Positions 52,466 to 60,623 of a stretch of 64,000 nucleotides of DNA are shown here, one piece after another. The notes beneath the pieces are model-generated. The model was given only the letters and a program-made list of their open reading frames with translations. It made no database searches and was not told where the DNA came from. This stretch comes from an uncultured Lachnospiraceae bacterium. Lineage in GTDB: Bacteria > Bacillota > Clostridia > Lachnospirales > Lachnospiraceae. Within the stretch, counting starts at the first letter, position 1; every line of letters starts with the position of its first letter. The position numbers and the translations under genes are program-made. Location of the stretch: contig URSA01000001.1 of NCBI GenBank assembly GCA_900550475.1, forward strand, positions 1 to 64,000, given 5' to 3'.

Positions 52466-52491
52466 ACAGAAGGATACGGAGAGAAGATCAG

Positions 52492-53004
52492 ATGCATAGA
52501 ATAGCACAGTTTTTTAAGGTGAGCGAGGATAATTTTGTTGAAGCGTTCCGGGAGGAATTTCCCCAGTATACGGAGGCGGATGTGAAGGATATGTACGCTT
52601 CGCTTAAACTCCCGGAGAGAGCTACGAAGGGAAGCGCGGGGTATGATTTCTACGCGCCGTTTGCATTTTCCCTGCCGCCCGGAAGTACCATGAAGATTCC
52701 CACCGGTATCAGGGTGAAGATGGATGAGGACTGGGTACTGCAGCTCTATCCCAGAAGCGGACTGGGCTTCAAATACAGACTGCAGATGAACAATACGGTG
52801 GGCATCATCGACAGCGATTATTTTTACTCCGACAACGAGGGACACATCTTTGCAAAGATTACCAATGATTCCAACGAGGGAAAGACATTGGAGATCGGAG
52901 CCGGAACGGGCTTTATGCAGGGAATCTTCGTACAGTACGGCATCACGGTGGATGATGCGGCGGAGGGAATCCGCAACGGCGGTTTCGGCAGCACAACCAA
53001 ATAG
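52492..53004 (+). CDS. dut: dUTP diphosphatase
   Basis: Trimeric dUTPase keeping uracil out of DNA. Motifs in order are ATKGSAGYDFYA (I, about 44), PRSGLGFK (II), NTVGIIDSDYF (III), GTGFMQGIFVQYG (IV) and the C-terminal NGGFGSTTK (V). At 170 residues it has a 40-residue N-terminal extension compared with short dUTPases. Its place after nrdDG makes a dNTP-supply cluster. A hairpin follows. Confidence 0.93.
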   Translation: MHRIAQFFKVSEDNFVEAFREEFPQYTEADVKDMYASLKLPERATKGSAGYDFYAPFAFSLPPGSTMKIPTGIRVKMDEDWVLQLYPRSGLGFKYRLQMNNTVGIIDSDYFYSDNEGHIFAKITNDSNEGKTLEIGAGTGFMQGIFVQYGITVDDAAEGIRNGGFGSTTK

Positions 53005-53005
53005 T

Positions 53006-53034
53006 GAATAAACAACTCCTTTTTCGGAACACTA
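53006..53034 (+). promoter_or_regulatory. Candidate sigma-G promoter for the GerA-family gene
   Basis: GAATA, 17-bp spacer, AACACTA: matches the sigma-G -35 (GnATR) and 5 of 7 bases of the -10 (CATAMTA). The start point would fall near 53041, at the beginning of the hairpin's 3' arm. Confidence 0.4.
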
Positions 53035-53057
53035 ATCACAGGAAAAGGAGTTTTTTT
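53015..53057 (+). terminator. dut terminator whose 3' arm contains the downstream ribosome binding site
   Basis: Stem ACTCCTTTTTC / GGAAAAGGAGT (one G-U), 15-nt loop, then TTTTTTT immediately before the ATG at 53058. AAAGGAG (53044-53050) is the RBS of that gene and is paired in the hairpin. Confidence 0.85.
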
Positions 53058-54491
53058 ATGAAAAAAAATAGTGATCAACAGGGAAAAATGACAGGTGTGC
53101 TGAAAGAAAATATTGCATACTTAAACGAAAGACTTGCCGTGGATGTGAGCTTTGATCTGGTTTACAGAGTGATCCGCATCGGTGGGAAGGATGCCTGCAT
53201 CTATTTTATTGACGGCTTCTGCAAGGACGAGCTGATGCAGAAGATGCTGCAGTACTTCATGGGAATCAAAGAGGAGGAGATGCCGCAGGACGCACACGAG
53301 ATGAGCAAGTGCTGTGTGCCCTATGTGGAGGTCGACTTGAAAGACCAGTGGGATGAGATCATCGGAAATCTGTTGTCCGGTGTGCTGATTCTGCTTATTG
53401 ACGGTTATACGCAGGCAATTCTGATCGATTCCAGAACCTATCCCGCCAGAAATGTGACGGAGCCGGATAAGGACAAGGTGCTTCGGGGTTCCAAGGACGG
53501 TTTTGTGGAGACCATTGTATTCAATACGGCGCTGCTTCGCCGCAGGGTCAGGAGCGCCGATCTGAGAATTGAGATGATGAGTGCAGGAGAAAACTCCCGG
53601 ACGGACATTGCGGTGTGCTATATGGACTCCAGAGTGGATCAGAATTTTTTGAAGCAGATCAAGGACAGGATCCGGGACATCAAGGTGGATGCGCTTACCA
53701 TGAATCAGGAGAGTCTGGCGGAATGCCTTTACCGGAGACGCTGGTACAATCCCTTCCCGAAGTTCAAATATACGGAACGGCCGGACACGGCGGCAGCGCA
53801 GATCTACGAGGGAAATATCGTTGTTCTAGTGGACAATTCGCCCTCTGCCATGATCATGCCCACCTCGATCTTTGATGTGATCGAGGAGGCGGACGACTAT
53901 TATTTTCCGCCGATCACGGGGACGTATCTGCGCCTGTCCCGATTCCTGATCGCAATTCTCACCTTTATTATGACACCCACATTTCTCCTGCTTATGACGC
54001 ATCAGAGCTATATACCGGAGGCGTTTTCTTTTATCGTGTTGAAGGAGACGGAGAATATACCGCTGATCTGGCAGTTTCTGATTCTGGAGCTTGCCATCGA
54101 CGGACTGCGGCTGGCGGCGGTCAATACGCCGAATATGTTGAGCACGCCGCTTTCCGTCATGGCGGCGCTGGTGCTGGGCGAGTTTTCGGTAAATAGCGGC
54201 TGGTTCAACGCCGAGGTCATGCTGTATATGGCATTTGTTGCCATTGCCAACTATACGCAGGCAAACTATGAGCTTGGGTATGCGCTGAAATTCATGCGTA
54301 TCCTGACATTGCTTCTGACAAATTGGTTTGGTCTGTGGGGCTATATCGGGGGCATTGTCATTTGTCCGGCGGCAATCGTGACGAACCGGACGGTGTCGGA
54401 GAAAAGCTATATTTATCCCTTGCTGCCGTTCCATTTCAGACAGCTTTGTAAGCGCCTGTTCCGCTTGAGGCTGCCGGATGCGAGAAAATAA
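53058..54491 (+). CDS. GerA/SpoVAF family spore germination protein
   Basis: 477-residue inner-spore-membrane protein of the GerA (subunit A)/SpoVAF family. A soluble N-terminal half contains VDVSFDLVYRVIRIGGKDAC and GYTQAILIDSRTYPARNVTEP. The membrane half (from about 310) has four to five helices (FLIAILTFIMTPTFLLLMT, and LTLLLTNWFGLWGYIGGIVI). The similarity seems closer to SpoVAF than to nutrient GerA receptors. No gerB/gerC partner is beside it, which favours SpoVAF. The start is ATG 53058. Confidence 0.88.
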   Translation: MKKNSDQQGKMTGVLKENIAYLNERLAVDVSFDLVYRVIRIGGKDACIYFIDGFCKDELMQKMLQYFMGIKEEEMPQDAHEMSKCCVPYVEVDLKDQWDEIIGNLLSGVLILLIDGYTQAILIDSRTYPARNVTEPDKDKVLRGSKDGFVETIVFNTALLRRRVRSADLRIEMMSAGENSRTDIAVCYMDSRVDQNFLKQIKDRIRDIKVDALTMNQESLAECLYRRRWYNPFPKFKYTERPDTAAAQIYEGNIVVLVDNSPSAMIMPTSIFDVIEEADDYYFPPITGTYLRLSRFLIAILTFIMTPTFLLLMTHQSYIPEAFSFIVLKETENIPLIWQFLILELAIDGLRLAAVNTPNMLSTPLSVMAALVLGEFSVNSGWFNAEVMLYMAFVAIANYTQANYELGYALKFMRILTLLLTNWFGLWGYIGGIVICPAAIVTNRTVSEKSYIYPLLPFHFRQLCKRLFRLRLPDARK

Positions 54492-54498
54492 GTAACGA

Positions 54499-54527
54499 TT
54501 GAAAAAGCCTTCGTATGATGCTAAAAT
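54499..54527 (+). promoter_or_regulatory. Promoter for degV
   Basis: TTGAAA, 17-bp spacer, TAAAAT, 56 bp upstream of the ATG. Confidence 0.7.
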
Positions 54528-54582
54528 GAAACAGCGCGGGAGCGTGTATACAGCAGAAAAGCGATGAGACGGAGGCGGAAAA

Positions 54583-55461
54583 ATGGCTGATTTTAAAATT
54601 ATTACGGATTCAACGGCAGATCTACCGAAGGACTATCTGGAAAAGAACAGGATTGCCTGTATGGACATGTGCTACATGATCGGCGGCGAAACCTACGGAG
54701 GTGACACCGGAAAAGAGCTTGATTACAAGAAATTTTACGAGAGGATGCGGGGAGGGGAAATGCCCACCACATCCCAGATTAACCCCGAGGAGGCAAGACA
54801 GCATTTTGAGCGGCTGTTTGCGGACGGGGAGAGGCAGATTTTGTATATTGCATTTTCTTCCGGACTCAGCGGAACCTACAACAGCGCCTGCATTGCGGCG
54901 GAACAGGTGATGGAGGAGCATCCGGGATGCCAGATCGAGGTGATTGATTCCCTCTGTGCGTCCATGGGAGAGGGGCTCTTTGTCCATAAGGCAGTACAGC
55001 TGCGGGATGCGGGCGTGGGATTTGAAAAAACTGCCGAGTGCCTGCGGGAGCTGGTTCCGAATATGGTACATGTGTTTACCGTTGATGACCTGAATCATTT
55101 ATACAGAGGCGGAAGAGTGAGTAAGGCAACCGCAGTGATCGGAACATTGGCGGGAATCAAGCCCATCCTGCATGTGGATGAGGAGGGACATCTGATCCCT
55201 ATTTCCAAGACCAGAGGCAGAAAGAAATCCCTGCTTGCGCTGGTGGATCTGATGGAGCAGAAGATCGGCAGAAAAAGATGGGAAAACGACATCATCTTCA
55301 TCAGCCACGGGGATTCCATTGAAGATGCACAGTTCGTGGCTGACGAGGTAAGACGCCGTTTTGGGATAGAAAAGTTTTTGATCGGTCCGATCGGCCCCAC
55401 TATCGGAACTCATTCCGGGCCGGGAACCATAGCCCTATTCTTTGTGGGTGAGGAGAGATAG
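54583..55461 (+). CDS. DegV family fatty-acid-binding protein
   Basis: 292-residue DegV/FakB-type protein that binds a fatty acid for phosphorylation by FakA or for transport. The N-terminal signature KIITDSTADLPKDY and the ligand loops TSQINPEEA, FSSGLSGTYNSA and HFxR-like GRVSKATAVIGTLAGIKPIL are present. The C-terminal GPTIGTHSGPGTIALFFVG is also typical. Which fatty acid is not visible. It ends directly against the convergent ppa gene. Confidence 0.93.
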   Translation: MADFKIITDSTADLPKDYLEKNRIACMDMCYMIGGETYGGDTGKELDYKKFYERMRGGEMPTTSQINPEEARQHFERLFADGERQILYIAFSSGLSGTYNSACIAAEQVMEEHPGCQIEVIDSLCASMGEGLFVHKAVQLRDAGVGFEKTAECLRELVPNMVHVFTVDDLNHLYRGGRVSKATAVIGTLAGIKPILHVDEEGHLIPISKTRGRKKSLLALVDLMEQKIGRKRWENDIIFISHGDSIEDAQFVADEVRRRFGIEKFLIGPIGPTIGTHSGPGTIALFFVGEER

Positions 55462-56013
55462 TTACCAGCTCCTCACAAATTTATTGATGTAATTGTCAAG
55501 ACATTGTTCGATTACCTGAATCGCTTCCTCATGATTTCCTTTTTCGTTTACATCGGTGGTCTTGTTTTCCAGAGCCTTGTAGACGGTGAAAAAATGCTCC
55601 ATCTCCTCGATCACATGGGAGGGAAGCTCGGAAATGTCATGGTAGCTGTTATAGGTAGGATCGTTGAAGGGAACGGCAATGATCTTTTCGTCCCGCTTGC
55701 CGCCGTCGAGCATGGAAATCACACCGATGGGGTAGGCGCGGACGAGGGTCAGGGGTGCTACCGGCTCGGAGCAGAGCAACAGTACATCCAGAGGATCGCC
55801 GTCGTCACCGTAGGTGCGGGGGATGAAGCCGTAGTTTGCAGGGTAATGCGTGGAGGTATATAAAATACGGTCAAGTATGATGTAGCCGGTTTCCTTGTCC
55901 AGCTCGTATTTGTTTTTGCTTCCCTTGGGGATCTCGATTACGCAGATAAAATCCGTGGGGGTCACTCTTTTTACGTTGATATTGTGCCAGATATTACCAT
56001 TCATTCCATTCAT
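55462..56013 (-). CDS. ppa: Inorganic pyrophosphatase (soluble, family I)
   Basis: Hydrolyses pyrophosphate to drive biosynthesis. Active-site motifs are EIPKGSKNKYELDKETG, YPANYGFIPRTYGDDGDPLDVL (metal-binding aspartates) and LDGGKRDEKIIAVPFNDP. 183 residues, normal. Convergent with degV with no gap between stop codons. RBS GGAGGAA precedes the ATG at 56011-56013. Confidence 0.96.
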   Translation of the reverse strand: MNGMNGNIWHNINVKRVTPTDFICVIEIPKGSKNKYELDKETGYIILDRILYTSTHYPANYGFIPRTYGDDGDPLDVLLLCSEPVAPLTLVRAYPIGVISMLDGGKRDEKIIAVPFNDPTYNSYHDISELPSHVIEEMEHFFTVYKALENKTTDVNEKGNHEEAIQVIEQCLDNYINKFVRSW

Positions 56014-56102
56014 ATCAAAATTCCTCCGTTTTTCGGAAATTTTCTTTCACTTATTATAACATCCCGGAAGGTATTGTAAAAGAAAAATTTGTTGACAAGG
56101 AC

Positions 56103-56131
56103 TTGACATTACTGTTCATATGCTGTATATA
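56103..56131 (+). promoter_or_regulatory. Promoter for the GntR-ABC operon
   Basis: TTGACA, 17-bp spacer, TATATA; a second TTGACA lies 11 bp upstream at 56092. The A/T-rich region downstream (TATATATTGATATATAC) is palindromic and could be the GntR operator. Confidence 0.65.
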
Positions 56132-56182
56132 TTGATATATACAGATAATACACAGAAGAAACGGGGAAAAGAGGGAAGAAAA

Positions 56183-57043
56183 TTGGAAATGATTAAGGCA
56201 GATCAACTTTCGGTGAAATTGGAGTCCTTTTCTTTGAAGGACATTTCATTTGTCCTGCCGACAGGCTATATCACCGGCCTCATCGGGTGCAACGGCGCGG
56301 GAAAAACCAGCCTTTTAAACACCATACTGGGGATACATAAGCCGCAGAAGGGCATCTTGCAGCTTTTCGGCGAAACCTACGAAAGCTCGGAGAAGAAAAT
56401 CCGGCAGGAGACAGGCTGGGTATTGGGAGCGGACTTGTTTTGCGCAAAACTGACGCTTGAAGAGAACGCTTCCCTGTACGGGAGCCTTTATGACCGGTAC
56501 GACGGGACGGTATTTGCAAGGTACTGTGAACTGTTTTCCCTGAACGGAAGGAGCAGGCTGGGGAAGCTCTCCAAGGGAGAATATCTGAAATTTCAACTGG
56601 CGTTTGCACTGGCGCATGATCCGAAACTCCTGATTCTGGATGAGCCCATGGCAAATTTTGATCCGGAGTTCAGAAAGCAATTTCTAAAGATCATAACGGG
56701 GTTTGTGGAGGATGGCGCCCACAGTTGTCTGATTGCCTCCCATCTGCTCAAGGAGCTGGAGCGGGTGGCGGACTATGTGATGATGTTACAAAACGGACGT
56801 CTGCTTTTTATGGAGGAGTGGGAGAGGCTGACAGAGCAGTACCGGCTTCTCGGCGGGGAGGATTATCTGATCCGCAAGCTGCCGAAGGACAAGGTGATCT
56901 CTGTCGAAAAGGGGGAATACGGCACCAAGGCACTGGTGCAGCATACCGCTTACAGTGCGTATGACGCCGGGCTTGCTGTGCGGATCCCGACTCTGGAGGA
57001 GATCATGTATTTTATCAGCCGGAAAGGGGATGGAACATGTTGA
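56183..57043 (+). CDS. ABC transporter ATP-binding protein (first of operon)
   Basis: ATPase with Walker A GCNGAGKTS near residue 38, a LSKGEYLKFQLAFALAHD signature region (KGE replaces the usual GGQ, as in YtrB-like ATPases) and Walker B LLILDEPMANFDPE. The H-loop is in LIASHLLKELE. I start at TTG 56183, 8 bp after GAGG; an ATG at 56189 is nearly as good. The next gene, a membrane protein, overlaps by 7 bp. The substrate is unknown. Confidence 0.88.
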   Translation: MEMIKADQLSVKLESFSLKDISFVLPTGYITGLIGCNGAGKTSLLNTILGIHKPQKGILQLFGETYESSEKKIRQETGWVLGADLFCAKLTLEENASLYGSLYDRYDGTVFARYCELFSLNGRSRLGKLSKGEYLKFQLAFALAHDPKLLILDEPMANFDPEFRKQFLKIITGFVEDGAHSCLIASHLLKELERVADYVMMLQNGRLLFMEEWERLTEQYRLLGGEDYLIRKLPKDKVISVEKGEYGTKALVQHTAYSAYDAGLAVRIPTLEEIMYFISRKGDGTC

Positions 57044-57681
57044 GAACAGTGCTCTTTTTTTACCGCCGCTGCATCAGGCAGGCATGGAGCGACGGATGGC
57101 GCAGGATGATGACGGAAAGCGTCTCTATCTGCTGGATTTACACGATGATATTCCTGCAAATGCTGTATCGGAAGAATTGCCTGTTTCTTTTGGTAATTCC
57201 CTTTTACGGCAGTCTGATCCTCTCCAGAATGTATCCGAACGGAGTGGGGGTTACGGAAGCACTGATGCCGTTTGATGAAGAAGAGAGAAGGCGGCTTGTG
57301 CGGCAGGGCTACTTTTTCAGGGTGGCGTTGTCCGTGATGTTATATCTTGTGCTTGCCGGATTCTGTTTCATCAATGGATGGGGGAGGCTGCCGGAGCTTT
57401 TGGGAATCTTTTTGTTGGAGGTCGGAAATTTCTTCGCCGTAAACAGCTACTGCGACGGAGGAAAAAAGAAACGGCCGGAGAGCCTGACCGTATGGGGATG
57501 TATCCTTTTGCTGCTCACCTGCACGGGATTTGTCATGTTTGTGGTGATGCAGCGGGACGGCATTTCCTTTTCCCGACCGGGGGATATTGCGTATGTCGTG
57601 TTTCTTGCTGTCCTTTTGGTAAGCGAGTGGCTGGTTGCGGGGCAGATGATAAAAAAAGGAAGAGAATTTTGCGGGGATTAG
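57037..57681 (+). CDS. Polytopic membrane protein, probable ABC permease partner
   Basis: 214-residue protein with about five hydrophobic segments (MIFLQMLYRKNCLFLLVIPF; VALSVMLYLVLAGFCFI; ILLLLTCTGFVMFVV). It has no recognised domain. Overlap with the preceding ATPase and position before the GntR gene make it the likely membrane component of that transporter. It is small for a permease, so the working unit may need a second copy or the later membrane protein at 58724. Confidence 0.7.
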   Translation: MLRTVLFFYRRCIRQAWSDGWRRMMTESVSICWIYTMIFLQMLYRKNCLFLLVIPFYGSLILSRMYPNGVGVTEALMPFDEEERRRLVRQGYFFRVALSVMLYLVLAGFCFINGWGRLPELLGIFLLEVGNFFAVNSYCDGGKKKRPESLTVWGCILLLLTCTGFVMFVVMQRDGISFSRPGDIAYVVFLAVLLVSEWLVAGQMIKKGREFCGD

Positions 57682-57682
57682 G

Positions 57683-58051
57683 ATGAAAATTGTAATCAGT
57701 CAAAACGGAACGCTGGCAATTTACGAGCAGATCGTCCGCCAGATCGAGGCGGCGATCATCAACCGGGAATTGCAGCCGGGCGAGGCGATGCCGTCCATCA
57801 GGGCGCTTGCAAGCAGTCTTGAGGTGAGCGTCATAACGACAAAACGAGCCTATGAAGAACTGGAAAAAGAGAAACTGATCCGGTCTGTTGCCGGAAAGGG
57901 CTTTTATGTATGCGATGCAAACCGAAGCTTCCTGCGGGAGAAGCAGTATATAACGCTGGAGAAACGTATGGCGGAGCTGTTGGAGGATTGCAGGCAGGCG
58001 GGGATGAGCAAGGAGGAGGCTGTCACCATGCTGCGGGAGCTGTGGGGTTAG
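57683..58051 (+). CDS. GntR family (YtrA-type) regulator
   Basis: 122-residue short GntR repressor: winged HTH with IYEQIVRQIEAAIINRELQPGE, then MPSIRALASSLEVSVITTKRAY and GKGFYVCD, and a brief helical tail without an effector domain. YtrA-type regulators control adjacent ABC transporters and in B. subtilis respond to cell-wall antibiotics. It lies between the two ABC ATPase genes. Confidence 0.9.
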   Translation: MKIVISQNGTLAIYEQIVRQIEAAIINRELQPGEAMPSIRALASSLEVSVITTKRAYEELEKEKLIRSVAGKGFYVCDANRSFLREKQYITLEKRMAELLEDCRQAGMSKEEAVTMLRELWG

Positions 58052-58067
58052 GAGAGGAGAAGAGACG

Positions 58068-58712
58068 ATGGAATTGACTTTGTGCCATGTGAGCAGAAAG
58101 CGCAAGGGACACTTGCAGGATCTGTCCTTCACCGTGAAGAATGGTTTTATCACCGGACTGGTGGGAAAAAACGGTGCGGGCAAGACAACCCTGTTCCGCA
58201 CGATCATGAGCGGAAAAAAAGACTATGACGGGGAGATTCTGGCGGATGGCATGCCCCTTGTCAAAAACAGGGAGCGCTGCATGAACCGGATCGGATTTGT
58301 GTCGGAGGAACCGTTGTTTTTTATGAATAAAACGGCGGGAGAAAATGCCCTGCTGTATGCGCCGCTCTATGATGTTTTCGACAGGGACGGTTTTATGCAG
58401 AGGCTGAAGGATATGGGAGTACCGGCGGGAATTGCGCTGGAAAAGTTTTCCAAGGGTGAGTACATAAAATTCCAGCTTTGCTTTGCAGCCGCCCATGACA
58501 GCAGGCTCTATCTTCTGGATGAGGCGACGGCGGGGATGGATGTGGTTTTCAAAAAGGAGTTCTTCCGCTTCCTGCATGAACAGGTTGCAAGGGAGGATGT
58601 GGCAGTGCTTATGAGCACGCACATTGAGGAGGACATCGATCAGCACATGGATTATGTGTGCCTGCTCTCGGAGGGGAAAATGGCTTCCTTCGGGGAAGCG
58701 GCGGGAAAGTGA
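58068..58712 (+). CDS. ABC transporter ATP-binding protein (second of operon)
   Basis: 214-residue ATPase with Walker A GKNGAGKTT near residue 36, signature region FSKGEYIKFQLCFAAAHD and Walker B LYLLDEATAGMDV; H-loop in LMSTHIEEDID. The KGEYxKFQL signature matches the first ATPase of this operon, so the two probably arose by duplication. The start follows GGAGAGGAG. Confidence 0.88.
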   Translation: MELTLCHVSRKRKGHLQDLSFTVKNGFITGLVGKNGAGKTTLFRTIMSGKKDYDGEILADGMPLVKNRERCMNRIGFVSEEPLFFMNKTAGENALLYAPLYDVFDRDGFMQRLKDMGVPAGIALEKFSKGEYIKFQLCFAAAHDSRLYLLDEATAGMDVVFKKEFFRFLHEQVAREDVAVLMSTHIEEDIDQHMDYVCLLSEGKMASFGEAAGK

Positions 58713-58723
58713 GGAAAAAGAGT

Positions 58724-59182
58724 ATGGAGCAGAAGGTCAGGAAGTTTGACGAAGAATGGAAAAGGCAGGAAAGCTACCGGTTTCTGATGACGAAAGTTGG
58801 ATGGGTTCTTTTTCTGGGGATCGGAACAATCTGCATGACAGTACCGTGGCAGGAGGCGGGAAATGTGACGTTCATTGCGTTCATCCTGCTTGCATATGCA
58901 GCAACCCTGTATTTGCTGCCTTACATGGATGTGACGGAAAATCGTAAGCAGGTTTCCATAACGAAGAAATTAAGCTTCACGCCTGCGGGAAGAGGGGCGG
59001 TTTTTGCGGTGCGCAGATCCTACCTGAACCGGTTCTGCCTTAGGTTTTTCCCCGTGAGTTTCCTCCTGCAGCAGGCAGGGGCACTTCTTGACGGGGTGTG
59101 GAACGGAACCAATCTGCTGGTACCCTGTGCCATCTGGGCTGTTTTGTGGTGTACGACCATAGTGTATCTGCATCGGTTCTGA
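58724..59182 (+). CDS. Small membrane protein at the end of the GntR-ABC operon
   Basis: 152-residue protein with four hydrophobic segments (VGWVLFLGIGTICMTV; VTFIAFILLAYAATLYLLPY; FLLQQAGALLD; LLVPCAIWAVLWCTTIVYL). No family recognised. It starts at ATG 58724 with GAGG upstream, 11 bp after the second ATPase. It is probably that ATPase's membrane partner. Confidence 0.7.
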   Translation: MEQKVRKFDEEWKRQESYRFLMTKVGWVLFLGIGTICMTVPWQEAGNVTFIAFILLAYAATLYLLPYMDVTENRKQVSITKKLSFTPAGRGAVFAVRRSYLNRFCLRFFPVSFLLQQAGALLDGVWNGTNLLVPCAIWAVLWCTTIVYLHRF

Positions 59183-59275
59183 AAAGAGGAAATATATGAC
59201 GGACATTTTATCGGTTCGGATGTAGTGCATATGGCCTTACACGGAGGGAGAAATGAAATATACACCAAAAGCGCA

Positions 59276-59318
59276 CTGCGGCGGAGCGGTATCATGTCAA
59301 TAAACCGTCCCGCCGCAG
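59276..59318 (+). repeat. GC-rich inverted repeat
   Basis: 15-bp arms CTGCGGCGGAGCGGT / ACCGTCCCGCCGCAG (two mismatches) with a 13-nt loop. It lies just before the terminator at 59323 and overlaps a possible 16-codon ORF at 59253. Confidence 0.6.
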
Positions 59319-59322
59319 GCGG

Positions 59323-59352
59323 AGAATCCTGCAAGCAGGATTCTTTTTTTTG
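59323..59352. terminator. Rho-independent terminator
   Basis: Perfect 10-bp stem AGAATCCTGC / GCAGGATTCT, two-base loop, then eight T. The T run serves the plus-strand GntR-ABC operon; the hairpin also lies directly after the cotJC remnant's stop codon. Confidence 0.85.
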
Positions 59353-59577
59353 TCATTGGCAGTTGCACTTCTCGGTGTCGAAACCGGGATTGACAGCGTA
59401 GAAGTTTTTGGAATCCAGCTTATCCTGCGTGATGCGGAGCGCTTCACCGAAGCGCTGGAAGTGTACGATTTCACGCTGTCTGAGGAACTTGATGGGCTCG
59501 CACACATCCGGCTCCTTGATCAGGCGGAGGATGTTGTCGTAGGTGCTTCTTGCTTTCTGCTCTGCTATTCCCTATTA
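59353..59577 (-). pseudogene. cotJC: Truncated spore-coat manganese-catalase-like protein (cotJC remnant)
   Basis: The minus strand encodes about 74 residues that read as the C-terminal end of CotJC: AEQKARSTYDNILRLIKEPD, then EPIKFLRQREIVHFQRFGEA and LDSKNFYAVNPGFDTEKCNC, ending at a TGA. Going upstream, the similarity stops at about 59577, where a TAG and unrelated AT-rich sequence begin. The N-terminal two thirds, including most metal ligands, are missing. No start codon or RBS remains. It marks the left edge of the region that follows. Confidence 0.85.
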
Positions 59578-59607
59578 CCACAAAATAGGTAAGGGGGTGA
59601 AAAAGGC

Positions 59608-60447
59608 GTGCAAAAGCTGAAAAACAGCGTGATCGACAGAATGCTGCAAGAGCGGCTGAAAAAGGCGGAAATAGATTTTTTGATCGAAATATCCCACTAT
59701 CAGGATGATTCCGGCCGCATATATGGAGTATATTACAAAGACATATGCGCGGCAACAGGGATCTCCTACGAGACATTTTATGCATCTTTGCATAGTCTGG
59801 AAGAGAGGGGATTTGTCAAAACAGAAAAAAATTATTACGGCGATTGGGACATAACAATTCTTGATAATGATTTTTCATATCCGGATGCAGTAAAAGAAGG
59901 CTATATTAGCACAGGGCATGATATTTTTTATAATACAGCTTTCCGGAAACTTAAAGCAGGCGAGAAGCTCCTGGCATTACAATTTCTTAAAATTGCCGGT
60001 GCCGGAAAACGGTACCATATTGGTGTCCAACTGTTGTATGAAAAATACTGTAAACTGCTGGGTATAACGAAACGTACACTGCAGGTGTATTTAGGCACAT
60101 TAAAATCATTTTTTTCCATCGGAATCAAAAGCAAAATGTATTGGATCACGCCGTTGGTAGCAGTATTTAAAAATGCGGCGCCCAGAGATGCGCAGAATTT
60201 TGCAGGGCATATTGGCCGGGTAGCATGTAGGCGAAACCGGGCAAGCTACACACAAGATAGCTGGCGCGACACCACCGAACTGATCAGACAGTATGCGCAG
60301 CAGCTTCAGGGAGCAGTTGCAGAGGTATTTATGCGGGCTGTGTCGACCAGCATCGAACGCATCAACGAATCAGTAGGCGATAAGCGGAAATGGAACCGGC
60401 AGCTTAATCCTAAATTCATTCATAAAATCATCAGAGAGAGTATTTGA
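59608..60447 (+). CDS. Helix-turn-helix protein, possible replication or plasmid-type regulator
   Basis: 279-residue protein, not assigned to a named family. It starts at GTG 59608 with AAGGGGGTGA upstream. Residues about 40-75 look like a winged helix (YKDICAATGISYETFYASLH). A second similar unit appears near 145-170 (YCKLLGITKRTLQVYLGTLK). The tail is basic and helical. Two winged helices resemble initiator or regulator proteins of mobile elements. It has AT-rich codons and sits just past the truncated cotJC. Function unknown. Confidence 0.75.
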   Translation: MQKLKNSVIDRMLQERLKKAEIDFLIEISHYQDDSGRIYGVYYKDICAATGISYETFYASLHSLEERGFVKTEKNYYGDWDITILDNDFSYPDAVKEGYISTGHDIFYNTAFRKLKAGEKLLALQFLKIAGAGKRYHIGVQLLYEKYCKLLGITKRTLQVYLGTLKSFFSIGIKSKMYWITPLVAVFKNAAPRDAQNFAGHIGRVACRRNRASYTQDSWRDTTELIRQYAQQLQGAVAEVFMRAVSTSIERINESVGDKRKWNRQLNPKFIHKIIRESI

Positions 60448-60589
60448 TGCCTATTCATTGAGATAGGCTTATTTGGGTACTTAGAAACGCAAAAAGATGC
60501 AGCACAAGAGCAGATTTGGACGTACCGATTTGCTGTTAGTCAGCGGAAAAATTATATTTTGAGCAAAAAATAGGACATGAGCAGAAGAT

Positions 60590-60612
60590 GAGATCAGAGG
60601 ATCTCTTTTTTT
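60590..60612 (+). terminator. Rho-independent terminator
   Basis: Perfect 6-bp stem GAGATC / GATCTC, loop AGAG, then seven T. Confidence 0.8.
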
Positions 60613-60623
60613 ATGCCATTTCA

